Positions 10,293 to 19,654 of a stretch of 64,000 nucleotides of DNA are shown one piece after another (the first letter of the stretch is position 1; each line of letters begins with the position of its first letter). The translations under genes were made by a program, and so were the position numbers. The notes under the pieces are model-generated. The model saw only the letters and a program-made list of their open reading frames with translations, had not been told where the DNA came from and did no database searches. Source of the stretch: Gemmatimonadaceae bacterium (GTDB lineage Bacteria > Gemmatimonadota > Gemmatimonadetes > Gemmatimonadales > Gemmatimonadaceae); contig JACCWE010000091.1 in NCBI GenBank assembly GCA_013697785.1, positions 1 through 64,000 on the forward strand, written 5' to 3'.

Positions 10293-12509
10293 ATGCGCAA
10301 AACTCTCGTACTCTCCGCGTTCCTCTGCGCCACATCCGCTCCGGCCGCGGCCCAGCGAGGCTCCGACCTCACGGTCGAGGCCATCACGCACGGCGCGTTT
10401 ACCGGTGCGAGAATGCCGGATCCCCAGTGGCTCGCCGACGGTAGCGCCTACCTCGATCTGCGGCCGGTGGCGAGCGGGAACGGGACGAACGAGATCGTTC
10501 GGGTGAATGCGGCGACGGGTGCCCTTACCGTGATCGCGACGGCGCAGGCGCTCAACTCGAACGGCACGCCGCTCGCGGTCGAGAGCATCGTCATCTCGCA
10601 CGATGGGACGAAGGTGCTGCTCTTCCACAACTCGGTTCGCGTGTGGCGGCAGAATACCCGCGGGGTATACGACGTGCTCGATGTCGCGAGCGGGAAGGTG
10701 ACGCCGCTGTCGACGGCGCCGGGGCTGCAGCTGTTCGCGAAGTTCTCGCCGGACGGATGCCGCGTGGCGTTCGGGCGCGCCAACAATCTCTTCGTCACGG
10801 ATCTGGCGACGCGCGAGGAGCGCGCGCTGACGAACGATGGCAGCGACATGATCATCAACGGCACGAGCGACTGGGTCTACGAGGAAGAGCTCTCGATCCG
10901 CGATGCCTTCCGCTGGAGTCCGGACTCGAAGCGGCTGGCCTTTTGGCGCTTCGACCAGTCGCCGATCCCTGTTTTCCCGATGCTCGATGAGCTCTCCGAG
11001 CAGGCGACGATGATCCCGCTCCGCTATCCGCGCCCGGGTGCGCCGAATTCGAAGGTCACCATCGGCGTCGTCGATGCGGATACGCGCGCAACGACGTGGC
11101 TGCACACCGGCGAAGGCGAGTACGTTGCCGCGATGGCGTGGGCGGGGCCGGACAGCGTAGCCGTCCAGCGCATGCCGCGCACGCAGAATCGCATCGATCT
11201 TCTTATGCTGAGCGCTGCGAGCGGCGACGGGCGCACCGTACTCACCGAGCGCGACTCGGCGTGGGTCGACATCGACGAGGAAACTCCGCGCTGGGTCGCC
11301 GATGGTACGATGTTCCTCTGGCCGAGTGATCGGAGCGGCTGGCGACAGTACTACCTGTACAAGCGCGATGGCTCGCTGGTGGGGCGCGTCACGCGCGATG
11401 GAGTCGACATCTCTTCGCTCGCGGGCGTCGACGAAAAGCGCGGCTTCGTCTACGCAGTGGCGGCCGAGCCAACGCCAATGCAGCGGCAGCTCTTCCGGTA
11501 TCCGCTCAAGGGTGGCGCTGAGACGCGCGTGACGACGGAGCCGGGGACGCACAAGGTTCACATCTCGCCAGACGGGAGCGCGATGGTCGACATCGCCTCG
11601 TCGGCGCAATTCCCCGGTGCGGCGACGCTCGTCTCGCTCGCGCCGGGCGGCGCGCATCACGTGCTCGAGGCGAATGCAGAGCTGCGCAAGCGGCTGGCGC
11701 AGATCACGCGCGCGCCGGAGTTCTTCCAGCTCCCGCTTCCCGACGGGTCGAAGCTCAATGCCTATCGCATACTCCCACCGGACTTCGACAGCACGCGGAA
11801 GTATCCGGTGCTCATGTATGTCTACGGCGGCCCGGGATCGCAGACGGTGCTCGACGATTTCGGTGGCGATCGCTACCTCTGGCACGAGATGCTCGCGAAG
11901 AAGGGGATCATCGTTGTCAGCGTCGACAACCATGGCACCGGCGCCCGTGGCGCTGTCTTCCGCGAGGTCGTCTACCAGCACCTCGGCATCCACGAGTCCG
12001 ACGATCAAATCGCGGCGGCGAAGTGGCTAGGCACGCAGAAGTGGGTCGATCCGGCGCGCATCGGTATCTGGGGGTGGAGCTACGGCGGCTACATGACCGC
12101 GATGACCTCGTTCCGCGGCGGCTCGCTCTTTCGCGCAGCGATCTCGGTCGCGCCGGTCACCGACTGGCGGCTCTACGACGATATCTACACCGAGCGATAC
12201 ATGCGCACGCCGGCCGAGAACAAGCGCGGCTACGACGACGGTGCCGCGCTCAAGTACGTGAGCGGGCTCTCGGCGAGCTATCTCCTCGTGCACGGCACGG
12301 GCGACGACAACGTGCATCCGCAAAACTCGATTCAGCTGATCGACAAGCTCGAGGCGGCGAACAAACAGTTCCAGCTGATGCTCTACCCGTCGCGCACGCA
12401 CTCGATCTCGGGCGGCAACTCGCGGATGCATCTGTTCACGCTGCTCACGAATTTCGTGGATGAGAACCTCGGGCCGGCGTCGGTGGCGGCGTCGCCGGTG
12501 AATCCGTGA
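10293..12509 (+). CDS. Secreted dipeptidyl peptidase IV-like serine peptidase (S9B)
   Basis: A 738-residue protein with a signal peptide (1-21, ending APAAAQ), so likely periplasmic or secreted. An N-terminal eight-bladed propeller region (DPPIV_N) holds the characteristic YEEELSIRDAFRWSPDS with the paired Glu that bind the substrate N-terminus. The C-terminal alpha/beta hydrolase has catalytic Ser596 in GWSYGGY, Asp in HGTGDDNVHP and His in SRTHSI. It would release X-Pro or X-Ala dipeptides. The stop overlaps the next gene's GTG start. ATG 10293 is preferred because the upstream extension lacks signal-peptide character. Confidence 0.92.
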   Translation: MRKTLVLSAFLCATSAPAAAQRGSDLTVEAITHGAFTGARMPDPQWLADGSAYLDLRPVASGNGTNEIVRVNAATGALTVIATAQALNSNGTPLAVESIVISHDGTKVLLFHNSVRVWRQNTRGVYDVLDVASGKVTPLSTAPGLQLFAKFSPDGCRVAFGRANNLFVTDLATREERALTNDGSDMIINGTSDWVYEEELSIRDAFRWSPDSKRLAFWRFDQSPIPVFPMLDELSEQATMIPLRYPRPGAPNSKVTIGVVDADTRATTWLHTGEGEYVAAMAWAGPDSVAVQRMPRTQNRIDLLMLSAASGDGRTVLTERDSAWVDIDEETPRWVADGTMFLWPSDRSGWRQYYLYKRDGSLVGRVTRDGVDISSLAGVDEKRGFVYAVAAEPTPMQRQLFRYPLKGGAETRVTTEPGTHKVHISPDGSAMVDIASSAQFPGAATLVSLAPGGAHHVLEANAELRKRLAQITRAPEFFQLPLPDGSKLNAYRILPPDFDSTRKYPVLMYVYGGPGSQTVLDDFGGDRYLWHEMLAKKGIIVVSVDNHGTGARGAVFREVVYQHLGIHESDDQIAAAKWLGTQKWVDPARIGIWGWSYGGYMTAMTSFRGGSLFRAAISVAPVTDWRLYDDIYTERYMRTPAENKRGYDDGAALKYVSGLSASYLLVHGTGDDNVHPQNSIQLIDKLEAANKQFQLMLYPSRTHSISGGNSRMHLFTLLTNFVDENLGPASVAASPVNP

Positions 12510-14182
12510 GGGGTTGGGTGGTCGCTGCGGGCGCGGCGCTGATGTCGGCGATTGGGTGTTCGCATCGAGTGCCCGACTACATGCGTGCCGACGTGACGGA
12601 TGGACCCATAGTGATACGTGGCCTCCCGCGCACGAGCGCTGAGCGTACTTCGTACAGCGAGACGTCGACGTACGCGGATGTGATTGCCTTCATCGACTCG
12701 CTCCAAGCAAAAAATTTACCGTTCGTACGTCAGGAGCTCGGCAGGACCACCGAGGGGCGCGTCCTCCCTCTGCTGATCCTTTCGCGCCCGCTGGTGCACA
12801 CGCCGGCAGAGGCCCGCGCGCTTCACCGCCCCATCGTCTACGTCCAGGCGAACATCCACGCTGGTGAGGTGGAGGGGAAGGAAGCGCTGCAGGCGCTCGT
12901 GCGCGATCTCGCGTCGACGTCGCATAACGTCCTCGACTCGATCGTCCTCATCGCCATACCGATCTACAACGCCGACGGCAACGAGGTCTTCAAGCCGCAG
13001 GCGGTGAATCGCACGGAGCAGAACGGGCCCGAGAGCGTCGGGCAGCGGCCGAATGCGAAGATGCTCGATCTCAATCGCGACTACGTGAAGGCCGAGGCGC
13101 CGGAGACGCGCGCGTCGCTCGCGGCGTTCGAGAAGTGGAATCCGGATGTCTTCGTCGATCTGCACACGACCGACGGGAGCTTTCACGGGTACGCACTCAC
13201 CTACGCCCCATCGCTCAACCCTGCGGCGCGCGAGGCAGGTGCATATACGATGGACTCGCTCCTCCCGGAGCTGCGGCGGAGGATGCAGCGACGCGATGGC
13301 TTCGCGGTGTTCGACTACGGCAACTTCGATTCGGGGTACGAAGAGCGCGACATCACGGACACCGTGAAGCAGGGGTGGTACAGCTACGATCACCGCCCGC
13401 GCTTCGGCACCAACTACTTCGGACTCCGCCAGCGCATCTCGATCCTGAGCGAAGCCTACTCGCACGACCCGCTCGAGCGTCGCGTGAAGTCGACGTACGC
13501 ATTCGTGCGCGAGATTCTGTCGCTCGTCGCCGAGCGCGGCGCGCGCATCCGCGCGATCGAGGCGCGCGCGGACTCGCAGTTCGCGCATGGCGATTTCACG
13601 ACGCTGGTTCCGATCCGCTCGCACCTCACGACCGCGCCGCAACAGCAGTCCGTGGTCTTCGAGGTGATGGCGCACACGGGTGACTCGTCGCTGACGCAGC
13701 CCGGCGTGCCGCGGGGCTACCGGCGCACCGGCGCGATGCGCACGCAGACGATGCCGGTTTACCTGCGATTCGAGCCGGCACTCGCGCGCACGATTCCCCG
13801 CGCATGGCTGCTTCCCGCGCGCGACACCGCCGCCATCACGCTACTTCGTCTCCATGGAATCCAGGTGGAGCACCCGTCCATCAACATGACCTCCGCCCGC
13901 CTCAGCCAGTTCGTGATCGACTCGCTCCGTACCGAGCCGCGAGAGTTCCAGGGACATCACGAGGTGCATCTCAGCGGCAGCTGGCGCGACACGACCACTC
14001 AGCTTCCCGGCGGGATGGTGATGGTGCGCGGTGATCAGCTCCAGGCCGTCGCCGCCCTCTACCTCCTCGATCCCGAGAGCGACGATGGACTCGTCACCTG
14101 GAATGTCTTCGACCCCGAGCTCGCGCCGGGCAGGACGTTCCCCGTGTTTCGCGTTCTCTCCTCCCCGAACGGGTCGCGATGA
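12506..14182 (+). CDS. M14-family zinc carboxypeptidase, lipoprotein
   Basis: A 558-residue predicted lipoprotein: a short hydrophobic leader ends in a lipobox-like SAIGC. The M14 fold follows, with zinc ligands His and Glu in NIHAGEVEGKE, the substrate-binding MLDLNRDYVK, and the third zinc His in VDLHTTDG. The C-terminal ~200 residues are a family-specific extension. The GTG start overlaps the preceding stop (GTGA), so both peptidases should be made together; endo- or dipeptidyl products of the first could be trimmed by the second. Exact specificity cannot be read from the sequence. Confidence 0.88.
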   Translation: MRGWVVAAGAALMSAIGCSHRVPDYMRADVTDGPIVIRGLPRTSAERTSYSETSTYADVIAFIDSLQAKNLPFVRQELGRTTEGRVLPLLILSRPLVHTPAEARALHRPIVYVQANIHAGEVEGKEALQALVRDLASTSHNVLDSIVLIAIPIYNADGNEVFKPQAVNRTEQNGPESVGQRPNAKMLDLNRDYVKAEAPETRASLAAFEKWNPDVFVDLHTTDGSFHGYALTYAPSLNPAAREAGAYTMDSLLPELRRRMQRRDGFAVFDYGNFDSGYEERDITDTVKQGWYSYDHRPRFGTNYFGLRQRISILSEAYSHDPLERRVKSTYAFVREILSLVAERGARIRAIEARADSQFAHGDFTTLVPIRSHLTTAPQQQSVVFEVMAHTGDSSLTQPGVPRGYRRTGAMRTQTMPVYLRFEPALARTIPRAWLLPARDTAAITLLRLHGIQVEHPSINMTSARLSQFVIDSLRTEPREFQGHHEVHLSGSWRDTTTQLPGGMVMVRGDQLQAVAALYLLDPESDDGLVTWNVFDPELAPGRTFPVFRVLSSPNGSR

Positions 14183-14253
14183 TGTGCGGCACGGTCTAGC
14201 TTGCAACCATAGAGGCGCGCTCCGCTGCGCTCTCGCTACTCATACCGACATTC

Positions 14254-15192
14254 ATGCTTCGTCAGAGTCTTCTCTACCTCTCCAATCAGCCGAGCATCTT
14301 CAAGCTCGTCCGCAAGAACGGATTCGCGAAGCGATTCGCCGAGCGCTTCGTCGCCGGCGAGACGCTCGATACCGCGCTCGACGCCGTACGCGCACTGAAC
14401 GCGCGAAAGATCACGGCCTCGCTCGACCTCCTCGGCGAGAGCGTGAGCACCAAGGCCGAAGTCCAATCGGCCGCGCAGGAATATCTCACCATGCTCGACC
14501 GGATCCACGAGCAGAAGCTCGATGCCAACGTCTCCGTCAAGCTCACGCAGATGGGGCTCGATGTGGACGAGGAGCTGTGCGTCGAGACAATGCAGCGCAT
14601 CCTCTCCCGTGCGCGCGACTACCAGACCTTCGTGCGCCTCGACATGGAAGGGAGCGCCTACACCGAGCGCACGCTGCGGCTGTTCGAGGATCGCCTCTAT
14701 CCGAACTACCGCGACAACGTCGGCATCGTGCTGCAGAGCTATCTCTATCGCACGAGCGCAGATGTCGAGCGCGCGATCATGCTCAAGGCGCGCGTACGCA
14801 TCTGCAAAGGCGCGTACAAGGAGCCCGCGGGCGTCGCGTACCCCGACAAGAAGGACGTCGATGAAAATTACGTGCGCTGCATGGAGAAATTGATTGCCGA
14901 TGGCAACTATCCCGGCGTCGCGACGCACGATCCGAAGATCATCGAGGACGCGAAGCGCTTCGTGCAGGACAAGGGAATTCCATTGTCGCGCTTCGAGTTC
15001 CAGATGCTCTACGGCGTTCGCCGCGACATGCAGGATCAGCTCGTGCGCGAGGGCTACAACATGCGCGTCTACGTTCCCTTCGGCACGCAGTGGTATCCGT
15101 ACCTCATGCGCCGGCTCGCCGAGCGTCCGGCGAATCTCGCGTTCATTACCGGCAACGTCGTGCGCGAGATGATGAGCGGCTACAAGCAGTAA
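14254..15192 (+). CDS. Proline dehydrogenase, monofunctional
   Basis: A 312-residue FAD enzyme oxidising proline to pyrroline-5-carboxylate. It has the short form typical of Gram-positives, Deinococcus and Gemmatimonadota, not the PutA fusion. Barrel motifs include SVKLTQMG, VRLDMEGS, GIVLQSYLYRT, RICKGAYKEP, ATHDPKII, FEFQMLYGVR and RVYVPFGTQWYPYLMRRLAERP; the last, with its RR pair, binds the proline carboxylate. No pyrroline-5-carboxylate dehydrogenase lies nearby. It opens a run of four genes with almost no space between them. It fits with the peptidases that would supply proline. Confidence 0.92.
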   Translation: MLRQSLLYLSNQPSIFKLVRKNGFAKRFAERFVAGETLDTALDAVRALNARKITASLDLLGESVSTKAEVQSAAQEYLTMLDRIHEQKLDANVSVKLTQMGLDVDEELCVETMQRILSRARDYQTFVRLDMEGSAYTERTLRLFEDRLYPNYRDNVGIVLQSYLYRTSADVERAIMLKARVRICKGAYKEPAGVAYPDKKDVDENYVRCMEKLIADGNYPGVATHDPKIIEDAKRFVQDKGIPLSRFEFQMLYGVRRDMQDQLVREGYNMRVYVPFGTQWYPYLMRRLAERPANLAFITGNVVREMMSGYKQ

Positions 15193-15588
15193 ATGGCGCG
15201 ACACGAGCCGCCGGACCACACTAAGGGAGACGAGAAGACTCTCGGCGGGTACATGGCGGTTCACGCGCGGCCGGCGGCCTTCGAAGGCTCCGATGGCCGC
15301 TCGTACACGGTCGCGATCGAGACGGATGAAACGGGCGATCGCGCGCGGCCGGTGGGCGGATTTTTGTTGTTCGTGCGCTGGGGCGGCGAGCAGCCCGAGG
15401 TCACCGGACACATCGAGTCGCCCTTTCTCGCATGGGGCGCAACCGCGGACGAAGCGACGCGCGCCGTCGGCGCGCTGTCGCTGCACGAAGTGAAGAAGCA
15501 GCTCGACCTTCTCGTGGGCGGAAAGCCGCAGTCGTCGCGCCCGTGGTGGGAAGCGATGCGCGAGGAGGGCACCGGGCATGGCCAGTGA
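15193..15588 (+). CDS. Hypothetical protein between proline dehydrogenase and rsgA
   Basis: A 131-residue soluble protein I do not recognise. It starts on the base after the proline dehydrogenase stop and its end overlaps the rsgA start by 11 bases, which supports it being a real gene. A central beta-rich part (FEGSDGRSYTVAIETD, GGFLLFVRWGG) is followed by a helix (ADEATRAVGALSLHEVKKQLDLLV). An internal ATG at 15253 would remove 20 polar residues and may be the true start. There are no catalytic motifs or membrane segments. Confidence 0.7.
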   Translation: MARHEPPDHTKGDEKTLGGYMAVHARPAAFEGSDGRSYTVAIETDETGDRARPVGGFLLFVRWGGEQPEVTGHIESPFLAWGATADEATRAVGALSLHEVKKQLDLLVGGKPQSSRPWWEAMREEGTGHGQ

Positions 15589-16528
15589 TGCGCCCGCGAT
15601 GACGGAGGCGCCGGGCGACGTGCGCGGGATAGTCATGAACGGTACCGGCGGCGTCTGGACGGTGCGTACGGCCGGGGGCGCGCAACACCAAGCGACGATG
15701 CGCGGCCGGCTCAAGCAGGAGGGCGCAGACAAGATCGCCGTCGGCGACGACGTGCGCCTCGAGGAGGAGGAGCGCGGCGGCAGCTGGGTGATCGCCGAGC
15801 TCTTTCCGCGACGGTCGCGCCTCGCGCGGCGCGCACCGGGCGGCTCACACGGCGAGCGCGTCGTCGTCGCAAACATCGATCAGGTCATCGTGGTATTCGC
15901 CCTCGCGATGCCCGAGCCGCATCCGCGCATGCTCGATCGCTTTCTCGTAATCGCGGCCGCGAACGACATCCAGGCGCGCATTGTCTTCAACAAACGCGAG
16001 CTCGTGAGTGAGATTCCCGCGTGGCTCGATGAATACAAGCTCGCCGGTTATCCGATTCACTTCACGAGCGTGAAGGAGCGCATCGGGCTCCACGCGCTCG
16101 GCGAGGCGCTGCACGGTCGCACCTCGGCGCTCAGCGGACCGTCGGGCGTCGGGAAGTCATCGCTCCTCAACTCGATCTATCCGGGGCTCAACTTTCGCGT
16201 CGGCGAGATCAGCGAGTCAGTGAACAAGGGGCGCCATACCACCGTCGGCGCCGCTCTTCATCCGCTCCCCGACGGTGGCTTCGTCGTCGATACGCCTGGC
16301 CTGCGCGAGATCGGCGTCTGGAATCTGCTCGCGAGCGACCTCGACGACTGCTTCCTCGAGTTCCGTCCCTTCATCGGCGATTGCAAGTTTGGAGACTGCA
16401 AGCACGCGCACGAGCCGGGATGCGCCGTGCGTGGTGCGGTGGCGAAGGGCGCGATTGGCCCCTCGCGCTACGACAGCTATCTCAAGCTCCTGGGCGAGCT
16501 CGAAGAGGGAGAGAAGGAGACGTATTGA
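15578..16528 (+). CDS. rsgA: Ribosome small-subunit-dependent GTPase A
   Basis: A 316-residue circularly permuted GTPase that checks late 30S maturation. An OB-fold comes first (about 15-85). The GTPase motifs then run in permuted order: NKRE (138-141, G4), GPSGVGKS (187-194, G1), switch KGRHTT and DTPG (238-241, G3). The C-terminal zinc finger has Cys269, Cys274, His276 and Cys282. G4 ends in Glu instead of the usual Asp, a tolerated variant in the family. The start overlaps the upstream gene and the stop overlaps the ClC start. Confidence 0.93.
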   Translation: MASDAPAMTEAPGDVRGIVMNGTGGVWTVRTAGGAQHQATMRGRLKQEGADKIAVGDDVRLEEEERGGSWVIAELFPRRSRLARRAPGGSHGERVVVANIDQVIVVFALAMPEPHPRMLDRFLVIAAANDIQARIVFNKRELVSEIPAWLDEYKLAGYPIHFTSVKERIGLHALGEALHGRTSALSGPSGVGKSSLLNSIYPGLNFRVGEISESVNKGRHTTVGAALHPLPDGGFVVDTPGLREIGVWNLLASDLDDCFLEFRPFIGDCKFGDCKHAHEPGCAVRGAVAKGAIGPSRYDSYLKLLGELEEGEKETY

Positions 16529-18321
16529 GCCCGGGATTCTCGCGCGCCGCCGCGGCGCGCTCGGCGGCGGTCGTGAGCCGCATCGGCGCGCCATGGACGA
16601 AGATCGTGGGATGGCTCGAGCGGCGTGACTGGGATGAGGGAACGCTGCTCATGGTGTTCGCGCTCGCGATCGGCGCGGCGGCGGCACTCGGAGTCGTCGG
16701 ATTCTACCGGCTCATTGATCTCGCGTACGAGCTCCTCGTCACGCAAATCGGCATGCGCCTCGATCCGGTGGCGCGAGCGTTCTACCGCCCGCTCGTTACT
16801 GCGCTAGCGCTCTGGATCGCGTGGGCGATCGTGCGCTGGGCCAGAATTCCCGACGGACAAACCGTGCCGGATGTGCAGCTCGCGGTCGCAAAGCGCGGCG
16901 GCGTCGTACCCTTTCGCCCGGTGCTGGCTCGCACACTCGCGGCCGTCGCGACCCTCGCGGGCGGAGGGTCGGCGGGAAGCGAAGGACCGACGGCGGTGCT
17001 CGGATCCGCGATCGGATCGGCGGTAGGGCGCGCGCTGCGTTTCCAGCCGCGCCGCCTGAAGATTCTCGTGGGCTGCGGCGCGGCGGCGGGCATTTCGGCG
17101 GCGTTCAACGCACCGTTCGCCGGAGCTTTCTTCGCGCTCGAGGAGGTGCTCGGCTCCTTCTCGATCGGCGCGTTCAGCCCCGTCGTGATCGCGAGCGTCG
17201 TGGCGGCGATTACCGTGCGACCATTTCTCGGCTCGCATCCGGCATTTCACATCCCGCCGTACGGGAGCATCAATCCGCTCGCGATCGTGCTCCTCTATCC
17301 GCTGCTCGGCGTTGCCTGCGGTCTCGCATCCGCATTCTACTCGCGACTGTTCTTCGCCACCGCAGACGTTTTCAAGCGGCTCAGGCCACAGTGGATCCGT
17401 CCGCTGCTGGGGGGACTCGCGGTAGGGCTGCTCGCGTATTTCGGCGGGTCGCTGCTCACGGGCACGGGCCATCTCGCCATTCCGATCGAGATGTTCGGCG
17501 GCATCGCGTGGTACGCGTTGATCGGCTTCGCGCTCGCCAAGATGCTCGCAACATCGCTGACACTCGGCTCCGGCGGATCGGGCGGCCTCTTCACGCCGAC
17601 GCTCTTCGTGGGCGCGGCGTTCGGTGGCGGCGTCGGCGTGCTCGCGCAGCGACTGCTCCCGCATTTCGGCCTGCATCCCGAGGCGTGGGCGCTGGTCGGA
17701 ATGGCGGGACTCATCTCCGGCACGGTACACGCTCCGATCACCGCGATCTTCATGGTGTTCGAGATGACGGACGACTACAACCTCGTCCCGCCGCTCATGA
17801 TCGTCTCGGTGATCGCGCTGGCCACCTCGAAAGCATTCGCGGAGCATGGGCTGTACGATGGCTGGCTCGCGCGCAAGGGCGAGCATCTCGCCCACGGTGC
17901 CGACCGCGCAATCATGCATCGTCTGCTCGTGCGCGACGTGATGAACGCAGCGCCCGTGACCGTGACTCCCGAAGCGACGCTGGAAGAACTGGTGGCCGCG
18001 TCATCGACGTCGCGGCTGACGACGCTTCCCGTCGTCGACGGCGACCAGCTGCTGTACGGAGTCATCACCTTCGCGGAGCTGCGACTCGCCTTGCTCGATC
18101 GCGGCGATCTCGCGCCGATCCTGCTCGCCGCGGATCTCGCCGAGCCTACGGAGGTTGCGGTGGTGACGGATACGGTGCAGACGGCGCTCGCGAAGTTGAA
18201 TGCGCGCGCCGCCGATCTTCTGCCCGTCGTCCAGAGCGAGGCGCGTCCGATTCTCCTCGGTGTCCTCACCCGCGAGGACGTGCTCGCGGCGTACGAGCGC
18301 GAGCTGATGCACCAGGTATAG
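16525..18321 (+). CDS. ClC-family chloride channel/antiporter with C-terminal CBS pair
   Basis: A 598-residue membrane protein. About ten membrane segments carry the ClC motifs GSEGP (151-155, with the gating Glu153), FNAPFAG followed by EE near 206 (the proton-path position in exchangers), and GSGGSGGLFTP. Two CBS domains (about 470-590) may sense nucleotides. Conservation of both glutamates favours a chloride/proton exchanger over a passive channel. The TTG start at 16525 overlaps the rsgA stop and has GGAGAGAAGGAGA upstream; GTG 16573 is the alternative. The upstream in-frame extension overlaps rsgA and is not ClC-like. Confidence 0.9.
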   Translation: MSPGFSRAAAARSAAVVSRIGAPWTKIVGWLERRDWDEGTLLMVFALAIGAAAALGVVGFYRLIDLAYELLVTQIGMRLDPVARAFYRPLVTALALWIAWAIVRWARIPDGQTVPDVQLAVAKRGGVVPFRPVLARTLAAVATLAGGGSAGSEGPTAVLGSAIGSAVGRALRFQPRRLKILVGCGAAAGISAAFNAPFAGAFFALEEVLGSFSIGAFSPVVIASVVAAITVRPFLGSHPAFHIPPYGSINPLAIVLLYPLLGVACGLASAFYSRLFFATADVFKRLRPQWIRPLLGGLAVGLLAYFGGSLLTGTGHLAIPIEMFGGIAWYALIGFALAKMLATSLTLGSGGSGGLFTPTLFVGAAFGGGVGVLAQRLLPHFGLHPEAWALVGMAGLISGTVHAPITAIFMVFEMTDDYNLVPPLMIVSVIALATSKAFAEHGLYDGWLARKGEHLAHGADRAIMHRLLVRDVMNAAPVTVTPEATLEELVAASSTSRLTTLPVVDGDQLLYGVITFAELRLALLDRGDLAPILLAADLAEPTEVAVVTDTVQTALAKLNARAADLLPVVQSEARPILLGVLTREDVLAAYERELMHQV

Positions 18322-18328
18322 CAGCCGA

Positions 18329-19654
18329 TCAGAACGTCGTGATCAGCTGTCTGGAGACCTTGGTCGAGTCGCCGACGTACGCGAAGTGCATTCCCTTCAT
18401 GTACTTCCTCGACGCATCGCGGATCTGCTCCGGCGTCACCGCACGCAGCTGATCGACGAACTGCCCCGCGAGCCGATAGTCGCCGCGGTACAGCTCCGCT
18501 CGCGCGATCTGGTTCGCCTGCTCCGCGTCGGTCTCGTTGTTCAGGTAATACTCGGTGATGAACTGCTGCACGATCACGTTGAGGTTCTCGGGATCGAGCA
18601 GCGTCGTCTGCATCCGCGCGATCTCGCGGCGCATGATGCCGAGCACCGAATCCGGATACACCGTGGTGACGTACAGTCCGCCGGATGAGATCGCGCGCTC
18701 GACGAATGGCGCGGACACGTCGTACGTCAGGTTGCGGCGCACGCGGATTTCGGTGAAGAGCCGCCCGCTCAACACCGACGTCGCGATGCGGAGCGCCTGG
18801 TAGTCGGAGCCCGTGGAGCGGGGGCCCGGGTAGTAGCCCAGGATGTAGTTCGTCGGCAGTGCGCGCTGCACGAAGATCGCGTCGGCCGGACGCACGACAG
18901 GATTGGGCGGCGGCGTCCACTTGTAGTTGCCGCGCGGAAGGGTTCCAAGCGTGGGCAGGATGAGCTTCTCGAGTCGCGCGCGCTCGATGTTGCCGACGAC
19001 GACGAGTAGCATGCGCGACGTGACCATCTGCGTCGCGCGATACTTCTGCAAATCGGCGACGGTGATCGATGAGAGCGAATTCGCGTCGCCGGTGGCCGGC
19101 ATCGCGTACGGCTGCCCGGCGAAGAGGAGGCTGTCCGCGAGCCCTTGCACGAGATCGTCGGGCGAGTCGTTGCGCTGGCGCACTCCGGAGAGCACCTGCG
19201 CGCGAATGAACTCGACGTCGGCCGGCGCGAGCGTCGGCGCCATGAGCCTGTCGGCGAGGATCGCCCACGTGCTGTCGAAAGTGTCGCGGGTGCCGCGGAA
19301 GCCGAACACGGTCCAGTCATCGCGTGGCTCGACGATGATCGTGCTGCCGAGCGCCGCCATCTTGGAGGTGAGCGCATCGCGGGAGTAGTGCTTGGTCCCA
19401 CGCTCCGACGCCCAGAGCAGCAGCGGCTCGGTGCCGGCCGTTTGCGGAGTCGACTGCTGGTTGCCGCCCAGCAGGTAGAGATTGGCGGCGACGACATCGT
19501 TGGCCGCGTTGCGACGCAGGATGACGTGCACTCCGCCGACATCGAATACCGAAGTTGAGGTGTCGGTGCTCGCGCGCTGAGCGGAGGCGGGGAGCGCCCC
19601 GCCGAGCATCGCGAAGCCAGCGATGACCACGCGAGCGACGAGTGCGCGGCTCAT
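18329..19654 (-). CDS. M16 peptidase-like protein lacking the zinc-binding motif
   Basis: A 441-residue secreted protein (signal peptide to about residue 25, PASAQ). It has the M16 two-domain layout, with NDSPDDLVQGLADSLLFAGQPYAMP and the C-terminal R/Y stretch RRNLTYDVSAPF that closes over substrate in this family. The HxxEH zinc motif is absent; the aligned region reads LLLWASERGTKHY. In known two-subunit M16 peptidases one subunit is catalytic and the other is not, so this is probably the non-catalytic partner of the gene just upstream, whose stop overlaps this start as ATGA. Confidence 0.88.
   Translation of the reverse strand: MSRALVARVVIAGFAMLGGALPASAQRASTDTSTSVFDVGGVHVILRRNAANDVVAANLYLLGGNQQSTPQTAGTEPLLLWASERGTKHYSRDALTSKMAALGSTIIVEPRDDWTVFGFRGTRDTFDSTWAILADRLMAPTLAPADVEFIRAQVLSGVRQRNDSPDDLVQGLADSLLFAGQPYAMPATGDANSLSSITVADLQKYRATQMVTSRMLLVVVGNIERARLEKLILPTLGTLPRGNYKWTPPPNPVVRPADAIFVQRALPTNYILGYYPGPRSTGSDYQALRIATSVLSGRLFTEIRVRRNLTYDVSAPFVERAISSGGLYVTTVYPDSVLGIMRREIARMQTTLLDPENLNVIVQQFITEYYLNNETDAEQANQIARAELYRGDYRLAGQFVDQLRAVTPEQIRDASRKYMKGMHFAYVGDSTKVSRQLITTF

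Noticed and set aside
9969-12008. A 679-codon open frame on the minus strand across the dipeptidyl peptidase gene
   Set aside because: It is Arg/His/Glu-rich with no family pattern, and lies antisense to a clear S9B peptidase; long antisense frames are common in DNA this GC-rich.
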